Source of the DNA: an uncultured Porphyromonas sp.
Lineage (GTDB): Bacteria > Bacteroidota > Bacteroidia > Bacteroidales > Porphyromonadaceae
Reading direction: 5' to 3'
NCBI GenBank assembly: GCA_945965245.1
Contig: CAMFNC010000054.1
Coordinates: 1 to 20,318, forward strand
DNA length: 20,318 nt
The notes beneath the pieces are model-generated. The model ran no database searches and had not been told where the DNA came from. It saw only the letters and a program-made list of their open reading frames with translations. The translations under genes were made by a program, and so were the position numbers. This document shows, one piece after another, positions 1-8,222 of this stretch (the stretch's first letter is position 1; each line of letters begins with the position of its first letter).

Positions 1-330
1 GGGTACAGCTGTCGTGGCGAAATGAAACAAGCCGGACGCATCGCCATCATCCCTATCGGATACGCCGACGGATTTAGTCGCAGGTTGGGCAACGGAGCTT
101 TGCAAATTTATATCGATGGTGTGTCCTGTCCCACCATCGGCAATATCTGCATGGATACCTGCATGATAGACGTAACGGCATTGCCCCACCTTACCGAAGG
201 CACACGCATTACCCTCTTCGGCAATGAAGAAGTGCCTCTGCAACGTCTCTCCGACATCATGGGTACCATTCCATACGAGGTGCTCACCGGACTCTCGCCT
301 CACATCCTCCGGCTCTACTTTCAAGCCTAA
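1..330 (+). CDS. alr: Alanine racemase, C-terminal part (5' end outside window)
   Basis: Frame 1 is open from the first base to TAA at 328-330 and encodes the C-terminal beta domain of PLP-dependent alanine racemase, which makes D-alanine for peptidoglycan. The visible start, GYSCRG, matches the family segment that carries the catalytic tyrosine (Tyr265 in Geobacillus numbering), so this Tyr is probably encoded at bases 4-6. The segments IPIGYADG and GNICMDTCMIDV are classic for the domain; the latter lines the active site of the partner subunit. In Bacteroidetes the racemase is often the C-terminal half of a MurF-Alr fusion; that cannot be checked because the upstream part is missing. An ATG at base 22 is internal and not a real start. 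The reading frame is intact to the expected C-terminus. Confidence 0.93.
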   Translation, partial: GYSCRGEMKQAGRIAIIPIGYADGFSRRLGNGALQIYIDGVSCPTIGNICMDTCMIDVTALPHLTEGTRITLFGNEEVPLQRLSDIMGTIPYEVLTGLSPHILRLYFQA

Positions 331-363
331 ACACGGCGGAGCAAGCCAGGCTTCGTGTGCCAC

Positions 364-385
364 ATCCTCGGGGAGGAGGATTTTT
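364..385 (+). terminator. Possible intrinsic terminator after alr
   Basis: A 6-bp stem (ATCCTC at 364-369 with GAGGAT at 376-381) around a 6-nt loop is followed by four T residues, 34 bp after the alr stop codon. The stem is short and the T-run is brief, so the element may be weak or a chance hairpin. It would separate alr from the recF operon. Confidence 0.35.
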
Positions 386-476
386 ATGAGTCCTTTTTCA
401 AAAGTCTCTAATTCCAAATAAGCGTATATTCTTTTTTTGCGCCTATGGGTGGTCGCAGGATATGGCAGCAAAGCAT

Positions 477-484
477 TATCTTTG
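477..484 (+). promoter_or_regulatory. Candidate -7 element for recF
   Basis: TATCTTTG matches the Bacteroidetes -7 consensus TAnnTTTG exactly. No convincing -33 TTTG is seen at the usual 19-bp spacing. It lies only 6 bp before the chosen recF ATG (491), so transcription from it would start at or next to the start codon, giving a leaderless or nearly leaderless message. It could also be a chance match. Confidence 0.35.
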
Positions 485-490
485 CGCAAA

Positions 491-1606
491 ATGATAATCG
501 AACAGCTGCATATCATCCATTTTAAGAGCATTGCCTCGGCAGAGTGCTTGTTTTCGCCCAAAGTGAATTGCCTGGTGGGGCTCAACGGTATGGGCAAAAC
601 CAACCTGCTGGATGCTCTCCATTACTTGAGTTTCGTGCGCAGCCACCTCGGCATCAGCGACACCATGGCGGTGCAGCAGGGCGAGGAATTGGCGGTGCTG
701 GACGGGCGTTATCGCTCCGATGAAGGAGATGTGTGCTCGGTTATGCTGACATTACGTCCCGGACAACGCAAAATCCTACGCAAAAACCAAAAGGAATACA
801 ATCGCCTGAGTGAACATATCGGACGATTCCCCCTCGTTATCATCTCACCTCAGGACTATCAACTAATTCAAGGAGGCAGTGACGAACGCCGGCGATTTCT
901 GGATCAGATGATCAGCCAGCAGGATGCCGCCTATCTGGACTGTCTGATACAATATAACCGTCTTTTGCAGCAGCGCAATTCCATGCTCAAACAGGAAGTG
1001 CGCAACGAGGCTGTGATGGAAGTTTTGGAGATGCAGATGGCTCAATACGGCGAAAGCATTGCCCGGAAACGAAAAGTTTTCATCGAAGAGTTTATTCCCA
1101 TTTTCTGCCGCTATTACAGTACCATCAGCGGCGATAACGAGCAAGTAAATCTGCAATATGTGACGCAGCTGACCGCCGAAGCTCCCTCGCTGATGGAGCA
1201 ATTGGCCGTCACCCGCGAGCGTGACTACCTCATCGGATATACCACACATGGCATTCACAAGGATGAATTACTGATGACTTTGGAGGGAGAACTGATTCGC
1301 AAAATCGGTTCGGAGGGGCAGAATAAATGTTACCTCGTGAGTTTAAAATTCGCTCAATACAGACACCAATGCGGGCATAACTCCGAAGTGCCCATCCTGC
1401 TGCTGGACGACCTTTTCGACAAACTGGACAGCGAGCGCGTGGAGCGAATTATTCGTTTGGTGGTGAGTGATGAGTTCGGTCAGATTTTTATCACGGATAC
1501 AAACCGCAAATATTTGGACGAGATTATTGAACGTTGGGGTGATGACTATCGCCTCTTCCGGCTGCAAAATGGCGAAATATCGCCCTATGAAATCTCCGAG
1601 ACATGA
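491..1606 (+). CDS. recF: DNA replication and repair protein RecF
   Basis: This 371-residue protein is an SMC-like ATPase that helps load RecA on single-stranded DNA gaps together with RecO and RecR. The Walker A motif GLNGMGKT is at residues 30-37, the ABC-type signature is GSEGQNK near residue 276, and Walker B is ILLLDDLFDKLD near residue 300. Length and motif spacing fit RecF (usually 360-370 residues) rather than longer SMC proteins. The ATG at 491 is chosen because the family begins with a short beta strand, here MIIEQLHIIHFKSI; an in-frame TTG at 437 would add 18 residues unlike the family. The stop overlaps the next gene by four bases (ATGA), which implies translational coupling with the dciA-like gene, an arrangement known from other Bacteroidetes. 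Confidence 0.95.
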   Translation: MIIEQLHIIHFKSIASAECLFSPKVNCLVGLNGMGKTNLLDALHYLSFVRSHLGISDTMAVQQGEELAVLDGRYRSDEGDVCSVMLTLRPGQRKILRKNQKEYNRLSEHIGRFPLVIISPQDYQLIQGGSDERRRFLDQMISQQDAAYLDCLIQYNRLLQQRNSMLKQEVRNEAVMEVLEMQMAQYGESIARKRKVFIEEFIPIFCRYYSTISGDNEQVNLQYVTQLTAEAPSLMEQLAVTRERDYLIGYTTHGIHKDELLMTLEGELIRKIGSEGQNKCYLVSLKFAQYRHQCGHNSEVPILLLDDLFDKLDSERVERIIRLVVSDEFGQIFITDTNRKYLDEIIERWGDDYRLFRLQNGEISPYEISET

Positions 1607-1893
1607 AAAAGAGCGAACCGATACGATTGGGCGAACTGCTGGATCGCTGGATAACGGAGGAGCCGGAAATCCACGAAAAACTGATGGAAACCAAACTGCT
1701 GCAACGGCTACCCGAAGTATTGGCTTCGTATGACCGTTATGTGGCAGGAGCTTACGTGAGCGATGGGGTGCTCCATCTGAAAATTCACTCTTCCGCTGTG
1801 CGCGGACATCTATTGATGCTTCGGAATGATTTGCTCATACGCCTCAATGAACTGGTGGGTGTGGAGCTGCTGCGCGATATAGACATACGCTAA
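1603..1893 (+). CDS. DUF721 / DciA-like protein
   Basis: This 96-residue protein belongs to DUF721, the family of DciA, which helps load the replicative helicase DnaB in bacteria lacking DnaC or DnaI. Family features seen are an N-terminal helix with LGELLDRW, the central LASYDRYVAGAYVSDGVLHLKIHSSAVRGHL block (given here only as a landmark at about residues 40-69), and a C-terminal hydrophobic segment LNELVGVELLRDIDI. Bacteroidetes members are about this short and consist of little beyond the domain. The ATG overlaps the recF stop (ATGA), so the two are probably translated together. The helicase-loading role is inferred from the family and has not been shown for short Bacteroidetes members as far as I know. 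Confidence 0.82.
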   Translation: MKKSEPIRLGELLDRWITEEPEIHEKLMETKLLQRLPEVLASYDRYVAGAYVSDGVLHLKIHSSAVRGHLLMLRNDLLIRLNELVGVELLRDIDIR

Positions 1894-1902
1894 CGGAAAA
1901 AG

Positions 1903-3240
1903 ATGCGCCAAATAAAAGACTTGACCACGGGGTCGCTACGCAATCATCTCGTCAAACTTTCACTGCCCATCATGGGCACTTCATTCATCCAAATGGCATA
2001 TAGCATGACCGATATGGCATGGCTGGGCAGATTGGGCAGCAAGCAAGTGGCAGCCGTGGGGGTCATCGGGGTACTGGTCTGGCTGACCAATTCGATTGCC
2101 GCCATCAACAAAACGGGCAGCGAAGTGACCGTGGCACATAGCCTGGGTAAAGGCGACCAAGACGAGGCTCGCCTATATGCCGGGCAAAATATGATGATGT
2201 CGCTCTTCATCGGCATTGTATTAGCTCTGATTTTATTGATTTTCGAAAAGCCGATATTGGAGGTTTATCTGCTGGCTCCCGACGTGTATGCCGAGGCCTC
2301 ACATTACCTGCATATTGTTTTGGCGGCTTTGCCTTTGGTTTTTCTGACCACTACACAAAGTGGTATATACAACGCATCGGGCATTAGCAAAGTACCCTTC
2401 AAGATCCTGAGCGTGGGGCTGATACTGAATATGATTTTGGACCCGCTGCTGATTTTCGGAATGGGCATGGGTGTAAGAGGAGCGGCATGGGCCACCGTGA
2501 TTGGGCAATTGGTTGTTTCCCTGCTCTTTGCCCATGCTTTGTGGGTGCGTGACAAACTAATGGGCGGCATCCCGCTTTTCCTACGTCCGGAGCGCAATCT
2601 CATTATCCGCATCCTGCGCATCGGATTGCCGGTGGCAGTGCTCAACACTTTGTTTGTTTTTGTCAATATGTATTTGGGGCGCACAGCCTCGCAAGCCGGC
2701 GGACATGTGGGCGTGGCCACGCTGACCACCGGCGGACAGATGGAGGCGATTACCTGGAATACATCACAAGGTGTAACCACAGCCCTGAGTGCCGTGGTGG
2801 CGCAAAACTATGGAGCAGGAAATCTCAGACGGACATTCGATTCTTATCGATTGGCCATGCAGCTGACTTTTGTATTCGGAGTAATTGGTACGTTGCTTTT
2901 TATTTTCTTGGGTGAAGAAATGTTTGCTCTTATCGTGCCCGACCCCGATACCTATATGGCCGGTGGCGTATATCTGTGCATCAACGGCTATTCTCAACTC
3001 TTCATGATGGCGGAAATCACCACACAAGGCTTCCTTTATGGCATCGGGCGCACCATGCCTCCGGCTGTCATCAGCATAGCCGGCAACTATGCCCGCATAC
3101 CTCTGGCAGCCATGCTAATCGGTATGGGATGGGGGCTGTCCGGCATCTGGTGGGCCATTTCCATCACCAGCATTCTGAAAGGTCTGGCAGCCGTGGGCTA
3201 TTATTTCTATGCCAAACGCAAGTTGCTCCACAAGGTATAG
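1903..3240 (+). CDS. MATE family efflux transporter
   Basis: This 445-residue inner-membrane protein has about 12 hydrophobic segments and MATE-family landmarks: LSLPIMGTSFIQMAYSMTDM in helix 1, followed by WLGRLGS, and the repeat-related GMGVRGAAWATVIGQ segment midway (about residues 186-200). MATE proteins export drugs or metabolites in exchange for sodium or protons; some relatives (DinF) sit next to SOS genes. The ATG lies 9 bp after the dciA-like stop with an A-rich stretch in between, so it is probably co-transcribed with recF. The DinF-like location beside a repair gene is suggestive only; the substrate cannot be read from sequence. Confidence 0.9.
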   Translation: MRQIKDLTTGSLRNHLVKLSLPIMGTSFIQMAYSMTDMAWLGRLGSKQVAAVGVIGVLVWLTNSIAAINKTGSEVTVAHSLGKGDQDEARLYAGQNMMMSLFIGIVLALILLIFEKPILEVYLLAPDVYAEASHYLHIVLAALPLVFLTTTQSGIYNASGISKVPFKILSVGLILNMILDPLLIFGMGMGVRGAAWATVIGQLVVSLLFAHALWVRDKLMGGIPLFLRPERNLIIRILRIGLPVAVLNTLFVFVNMYLGRTASQAGGHVGVATLTTGGQMEAITWNTSQGVTTALSAVVAQNYGAGNLRRTFDSYRLAMQLTFVFGVIGTLLFIFLGEEMFALIVPDPDTYMAGGVYLCINGYSQLFMMAEITTQGFLYGIGRTMPPAVISIAGNYARIPLAAMLIGMGWGLSGIWWAISITSILKGLAAVGYYFYAKRKLLHKV

Positions 3241-3290
3241 CCGAAAAAAGATAACTATCTTAGTGCTATGATAACCAACCCTTTGGCAAT

Positions 3291-4706
3291 ATGAATCCCC
3301 CAAAAAAGAATTCCATATTGACGCTATGCGGACTGATTGTGCTGGCACTGCTGCTCGCATTGGCTTCGCTATGGCCGGGTATGCACAAGGAAGACTCTTC
3401 GTTGGCATTGCAAGAAATGAAAACCCTTCCCGATACACTGCGAGTGGTCACTCTATCCGGCTCAACCACGTATTTTACCTATAAGGATGAACCCATGGGG
3501 TATCAGTACGATTTGATATCATTGATAGCCAAACGCATGGACAAGCCCATGAAAATCTTGGTGGCACCTCATGCAGACTCTATGCTCCGTCTCTTGGAGT
3601 CCGGAGCCGCCGACCTCTGCATCACACCACAGGCCGTTACACAATCCGGGCGCAAACGGTGGCGATATACCGGTCCGCAGATGCTTTCGGGCTTGGTGTT
3701 AGTGCAACGCAAAAATACCGGCAAGTCCGACTACGTACACAAGGTAACGGAGTTGGCCCACCGTACTCTCACAATTACACCGGACGACCGCTATGAGGAG
3801 CGACTGCAACATCTATCCGAGCAAATCGGCCAACCCATAGCCATCCAAGTGGCCGAAGAAGGACATGTGACCGAGGAAAGTCTAATTGGCGATGTGGCTG
3901 CCGGCAAAATTCCCTATACTGTGGCAGATTATCTGATAGCCAAAACCGTGAGCACATATTATAACAATGTGGATATTTCTGTGGAAATCGGATTCCGACA
4001 GCAACTGCAATGGGTGGTTCGCCCCGGCGAAAAAGTATTGGCAGACTCATTGGATGCGTGGGCGGCTCAAATCCCCAAACAAAAAGGTTATCAATCCATT
4101 TACAAACGCTACTTCGAGTTGAGCAAGGGTATTCAGGAAGCACCCATCCGCCTGACGGCTCATGGAGATCTATCGGCGTTTGATGACATTTTCCGCCAGG
4201 AAGCTCGACGCTTACAGGGATGGTCATGGCAGTTACTCGCCTCCATCGCTTACTTTGAATCCAACTTTACGTCCGAAGTAGTGGGGTGGTCCGGCGCACG
4301 CGGATTGATGGGCATCATGCCCTCCACGGGACGGATATATGGGGCATCGGCCAATGAATTATTGAACCCCGCAGTGTCGGTTCGGGTGGCCGTGGACTGC
4401 CTGCTGGCTATACGCAAGAGCTATGCACATATATCGGATGCAGATCAGCAACTCAAAATCTGTCTGGCGGCATACAACGCCGGCATCGGACACGTAACCG
4501 ATGCACGCCGATTGGCAGCAAAATACGGCTTCGATCCTGATGTATGGGATGGCAACGTGGAGGAGTGTATTAAGATGAAACGCGAACCTCAATACTACAA
4601 CGACCCTGTATGCCGAGCCGGCTATCTGCGCGGCACTGAAACACTCAAATATGTTAATAATGTGTTTGGTCGGATGCAGCAATACTGCACCAAGTTCAAG
4701 AAATAA
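3291..4706 (+). CDS. mltF: MltF-type membrane-bound lytic murein transglycosylase
   Basis: The 471-residue protein is built like E. coli MltF (family 1E). An N-terminal membrane anchor or signal (hydrophobic residues 8-28) is followed by a periplasmic substrate-binding-protein type domain (about 48-275, LRVVTLSGSTTYF through QSIYKRYF) and a C-terminal SLT domain. The presumed catalytic Glu is E323 in LLASIAYFESNF, followed by GARGLMGIMPSTG and LAAYNAGIGHV, all standard SLT motifs. The enzyme cleaves peptidoglycan glycan chains to form 1,6-anhydro ends during wall remodelling. In E. coli MltF the binding-protein domain senses muropeptides. No lipobox Cys is evident near the N-terminus; C13 lies in the hydrophobic segment but without a typical lipobox. 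The gene follows the MATE gene after 50 bp and precedes the ABC-F gene by 18 bp. Confidence 0.92.
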   Translation: MNPPKKNSILTLCGLIVLALLLALASLWPGMHKEDSSLALQEMKTLPDTLRVVTLSGSTTYFTYKDEPMGYQYDLISLIAKRMDKPMKILVAPHADSMLRLLESGAADLCITPQAVTQSGRKRWRYTGPQMLSGLVLVQRKNTGKSDYVHKVTELAHRTLTITPDDRYEERLQHLSEQIGQPIAIQVAEEGHVTEESLIGDVAAGKIPYTVADYLIAKTVSTYYNNVDISVEIGFRQQLQWVVRPGEKVLADSLDAWAAQIPKQKGYQSIYKRYFELSKGIQEAPIRLTAHGDLSAFDDIFRQEARRLQGWSWQLLASIAYFESNFTSEVVGWSGARGLMGIMPSTGRIYGASANELLNPAVSVRVAVDCLLAIRKSYAHISDADQQLKICLAAYNAGIGHVTDARRLAAKYGFDPDVWDGNVEECIKMKREPQYYNDPVCRAGYLRGTETLKYVNNVFGRMQQYCTKFKK

Positions 4707-4724
4707 CCATTCTTCTCTCTTTTT

Positions 4725-6611
4725 ATGCTTCAAGTAGAATCTCTCTCCAAACGCTTCGGCGAACGCATCCTCTTTCAGAATGTGACTTTCGGTATCGAGA
4801 GAGGCGATAAAGTGGGGCTGATAGCTCCTAACGGAGTGGGCAAGTCCACCTTAATGAATATATTGGCTGGAATTGAATCGCCCGATGAGGGGCGCGTCAC
4901 TTTCGAGCGCGATCTGCGCCGAGCTTATCTGCCTCAAAGCCCTCGACTATCCACCACTGGCACACTGTTGGATGTCTGCCTGAGTCCGTATGATCCGGTG
5001 GCTGCCATCGTGAAGCAATGGGAACGAGCCTCTGCCGCCGAAGATCATGCCGCCATGGAAAAACTGATGCCGGAGATGGAGGCATTGAACGCTTGGGATT
5101 ACGAGCAAAAACTTCGTGAGATACTGGGGCGGCTGGGATTGACCGACCTAACCAAATCCACTGACAAGTTATCCGGAGGTGAAGCCAAACGGGTGGCTTT
5201 GGCAGGAACCTTGATAGGTCATCCCGATTTGCTGATGTTAGACGAGCCGACCAACCACCTTGACCTTTCAGCCATTGAATGGCTGGAAGACTATCTGTCA
5301 CGTAACACCATGAGCCTATTGCTGGTAACGCACGACCGGTATTTTTTGGACAGGGTATGCAATACCATTCTGGAATTGCAACCGGAGGGCATCTATCGCT
5401 ACAAAGGCAACTACGATTACTACCTGACCCAACGTGCTGAACGCGAAGAGGCTCAAGAAGCATTGCAAGCCCGGAGGCGTAACTTGTTCCGTCGCGAACA
5501 GGAATGGATGCGCAGGCAGCCTCAAGCACGTGCCGGCAAAGCCCAAGCACGTATAGACGCATTCCATGAACTAACAGCCAAACTGCAAAAAGGCAACAGA
5601 TATACACACCAAGAGATTAATTTGGGTAGCGGTGATGTGGGACATATCGGCAATAAAATCTTCGAAACACACGAACTAAACAAACGGTTCGGCGATAAGG
5701 TCGTGGTGCATGACTTCGACTATATATTTGCCCGCCGCGATAAAATTGGTGTGGTGGGACCAAATGGAGCCGGCAAAACCACACTTATCAAACTAATCAT
5801 GGGCGAACTGAAGCCCGATAGCGGAAGTATAGAAGTGGGCGAAACCGTTCGCTGGGGATATTATAGGCAAGAGTCTCCGGCATTCGACCCCAACAAACGA
5901 GTCATTGATGTGGTCAAGGATATGGCAGAGCTGTTTGCTTTCACTTCGTCCGATGGCACGCGACAGACATTGAGTGCATCACAAATCCTGACTCAATTTC
6001 TCTTTTCGCCCGAAAAGCAATACACCCATATAGGCAAATTGAGTGGTGGCGAACTACGCCGCCTCTACCTCTGCACCGTGCTGGTGACCAATCCCAACTT
6101 TCTGGTACTGGACGAGCCGACCAACGACCTCGACATCATCACACTGAACATTCTGGAAGAATATTTGCAAGACTTCAACGGCTGTGTGCTCATTGTATCG
6201 CACGACCGCTTTTTCATGGATAAGGTTGTGGAGCATTTGCTAACCTTCGAAGGTAATGGCGTTATCAAAGATTTTCCCGGCAATTACACACAATATCGCG
6301 ATTACTGTGCCGTGGCACGCGAATTAGCGGAGGCGGGAGCCACCGCAGCTCCCAAAACAACCGAAGGTGTCGGAAAGAAAGTGAGGGAAGAACGCAGCAG
6401 AAAGTTATCGTACAAAGAGCAGCAGGAACTGAAAGCCATACTCACTCAAATACCACAATTGGAAGCAGAGCAACACGAATTGGAAACACGCATGAACAGT
6501 GGGAAACTGACCAATGATGAACTCTTGGAAGCCGGCAAACGAATTGGCGAAATAATTAACCTGATGGATGAATTGGTGCTCCGTCAATTGGAATTAGAGG
6601 AACTGGCATGA
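4725..6611 (+). CDS. ABC-F family ATPase, Uup-like
   Basis: This 628-residue soluble protein has two ABC ATPase domains and no membrane segments. Walker A motifs are APNGVGKST (34-42) and GPNGAGKTT in the second half. Both signatures (LSGGEAKR, LSGGELRR) and both Walker B segments (LLMLDEPTNHLD, FLVLDEPTNDLD) are intact. Between the domains is the charged ABC-F linker (ERE, RRRNLFRREQEWMRR) that in this family reaches into the ribosomal E site toward the P-site tRNA. A C-terminal tail of about 80 residues, rich in Glu, Leu and Lys, looks coiled-coil, as in Uup. ABC-F proteins relieve ribosome stalling or act in ribosome biogenesis; some confer antibiotic resistance, but nothing here shows that. 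The stop overlaps the next start (ATGA), which implies coupling. Confidence 0.93.
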   Translation: MLQVESLSKRFGERILFQNVTFGIERGDKVGLIAPNGVGKSTLMNILAGIESPDEGRVTFERDLRRAYLPQSPRLSTTGTLLDVCLSPYDPVAAIVKQWERASAAEDHAAMEKLMPEMEALNAWDYEQKLREILGRLGLTDLTKSTDKLSGGEAKRVALAGTLIGHPDLLMLDEPTNHLDLSAIEWLEDYLSRNTMSLLLVTHDRYFLDRVCNTILELQPEGIYRYKGNYDYYLTQRAEREEAQEALQARRRNLFRREQEWMRRQPQARAGKAQARIDAFHELTAKLQKGNRYTHQEINLGSGDVGHIGNKIFETHELNKRFGDKVVVHDFDYIFARRDKIGVVGPNGAGKTTLIKLIMGELKPDSGSIEVGETVRWGYYRQESPAFDPNKRVIDVVKDMAELFAFTSSDGTRQTLSASQILTQFLFSPEKQYTHIGKLSGGELRRLYLCTVLVTNPNFLVLDEPTNDLDIITLNILEEYLQDFNGCVLIVSHDRFFMDKVVEHLLTFEGNGVIKDFPGNYTQYRDYCAVARELAEAGATAAPKTTEGVGKKVREERSRKLSYKEQQELKAILTQIPQLEAEQHELETRMNSGKLTNDELLEAGKRIGEIINLMDELVLRQLELEELA

Positions 6612-7516
6612 CCGAATGGATTGAATTCAGCGACTTTCTGCATCGGTTTTTCCCAAAAGAAAAGGTACAGAAGATTTCCATCAATGCGGGTTTCGGCTGC
6701 CCCACCCGTGACGGCCGGTTGGGGCGTGGAGGCTGCACTTACTGCAATAACAGCAGTTTCAGCCCGGCCTATGCTTTGGGCGGATACGGCATTCATGAGC
6801 AATTGGACAAGGGCATTCGCTTCTTCAGTCGCAAATATCCAAAGATGCGTTATTTGGCTTACTTTCAATCTTATACCGCTACCTATGGTGAAGTGGCGCA
6901 AATCATACGCCAATATGAAGAAGCCCTGAGTCACCCAGATGTGGTGGGGCTGATTATCGGCACCCGACCGGACTGTATGCCGGACGAACTGTTGGACTAC
7001 CTCTCACAGCTTGCACAAACTCGCTTTGTGCTGGTGGAATATGGTGTGGAGAGCACACTGAACCGCACGCTGGAGCGTGTGCAGCGCGGACACACCTTCG
7101 CCTGCAGCGCCCAGACCATCCGGCGCACACATGAAAGCGGCATCTTAGTGGGCGCACACCTCATCATGGGACTACCGGGCGAAAGCCGTGAAGAGTTACT
7201 GCAACATGCAGATCGCCTGAACCCTTTGCCGTTGGATACGCTCAAACTGCACCAGCTGCAAGTAATTCGGGGCACACTGATGGCGCATGAATATGCCCTG
7301 CATCCGGAGTATTTCCACTTTTTTACCGAACAGGAATACATCGACCTTTGCGTGCAGTTTGCACTCCGTCTGCGCGATGGCATCGTGCCGGAGCGTTTCG
7401 TGTCCCAATCTCCGCCGGATATGGTGGTGGCTCCCCACTGGGGATTCAAAAACCACGAATTTGCCAATCTGTTGCGTGCTCGACTGCGTGCAGCCGGCAT
7501 CCGCGTAAAATACTGA
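6608..7516 (+). CDS. YhcC-type radical SAM protein (TIGR01212 family)
   Basis: The 302-residue protein has the family's unusual iron-sulfur motif with a long first spacer: C31, C43 and C46 (CPTRDGRLGRGGCTYC), which bind a 4Fe-4S cluster that cleaves S-adenosylmethionine. Downstream landmarks are FQSYTATYG, GTRPDC, the VEYGVES strand and GAHLIMGLPGE, as expected for the radical SAM barrel with an Elp3-like arrangement. The family is widespread, but I know of no agreed reaction for it. Its start overlaps the abcF stop (ATGA), and it sits 4 bp before the ThiF-like gene, so the three genes are probably co-translated or co-transcribed. The length is normal. Confidence 0.9.
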   Translation: MTEWIEFSDFLHRFFPKEKVQKISINAGFGCPTRDGRLGRGGCTYCNNSSFSPAYALGGYGIHEQLDKGIRFFSRKYPKMRYLAYFQSYTATYGEVAQIIRQYEEALSHPDVVGLIIGTRPDCMPDELLDYLSQLAQTRFVLVEYGVESTLNRTLERVQRGHTFACSAQTIRRTHESGILVGAHLIMGLPGESREELLQHADRLNPLPLDTLKLHQLQVIRGTLMAHEYALHPEYFHFFTEQEYIDLCVQFALRLRDGIVPERFVSQSPPDMVVAPHWGFKNHEFANLLRARLRAAGIRVKY

Positions 7517-7520
7517 AATC

Positions 7521-8222
7521 ATGACCCCAAAAAGATATTCACGCCAAATAATGCTCCCTGAAATCGGAGCAGACGGACAAGAGAAATTAGCCCAATCGCA
7601 CATAGTGGTCATCGGAGCCGGCGGCTTGGGCAGCCCCGTGTTGTTATACCTTACGGCAGCCGGTGTGGGGCATATCACGGTGGTGGACTGCGATGTGGTG
7701 AGTGTAAGCAATCTGCAACGTCAAGTCCTCTACACCGAAGCCATGGTGGGTAAATCCAAAGCCTTTCAAGCTGCAGAGAAACTGCGTTTGCTGAACAGCG
7801 AAGTAGAAATCGTGGCAATGAACACCCGATTTGCACCGGAAAATGCCGCTGAAGTACTGACGGGATGCCATTTGCTCATCGATTGCACGGACAATATCCC
7901 CACTCGCCGTACCATAGACCAGGCCACCCGCATTGCCGGCATCCCTTGGGTGCATGGCAGCATAGGAGGATGGCAGGGGCAAGTAACGCTCCTGAATTAT
8001 GGCAATGATAAAAAGTATTACTCAGACATCGTGGATGACCGCTGCGATAGTGCCGCCGCTCCGCCTCCCGGTGTATTGGGTGCACTGCCCGGAGTCATAG
8101 GCTCCATAATGGCAGCCGAGGCGGTCAAGGTGCTTACGTGGTGCCCCGAAGAGGAACTGCTGTCCGGCAAGCTACTCTGGATGAACCTCCTGCGTGGAAC
8201 TTGTAGAACATTCGAGCTCTGA
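7521..8222 (+). CDS. ThiF/MoeB/HesA-family adenylyltransferase (E1-like) lacking zinc cysteines
   Basis: The 233-residue protein has the nucleotide-binding GAGGLGSP (32-39), the RQ pair near residues 8-9, NLQRQ (64-68) and catalytic-type CTDN with D124, all standard for enzymes that adenylate the C-terminal Gly-Gly of ThiS or MoaD. E. coli MoeB and ThiF also carry two CxxC pairs that bind zinc. Neither pair is present: the first site reads KKYYSDI (165-170) and the protein ends LLRGTCRTFEL with a single Cys. C175 (DDRCDS) lies where a catalytic or persulfide Cys might be, but this is uncertain. No thiS, moaD or thi/moa gene is adjacent, so the substrate is unknown. Its last 51 bases overlap the convergent AI-2E gene. 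Confidence 0.87.
   Translation: MTPKRYSRQIMLPEIGADGQEKLAQSHIVVIGAGGLGSPVLLYLTAAGVGHITVVDCDVVSVSNLQRQVLYTEAMVGKSKAFQAAEKLRLLNSEVEIVAMNTRFAPENAAEVLTGCHLLIDCTDNIPTRRTIDQATRIAGIPWVHGSIGGWQGQVTLLNYGNDKKYYSDIVDDRCDSAAAPPPGVLGALPGVIGSIMAAEAVKVLTWCPEEELLSGKLLWMNLLRGTCRTFEL

Noticed and set aside
3268..3294. Eight-codon mini-ORF ending across the mltF start (ATGA-like overlap)
   Set aside because: It could be a leader peptide, but such a short frame is expected by chance and nothing else supports it.
4897..5607. Minus-strand open frame (236 codons) opposite the ABC-F gene
   Set aside because: It is a shadow of the conserved ATPase; its Trp/Cys/Arg-rich composition is typical of non-coding frames.
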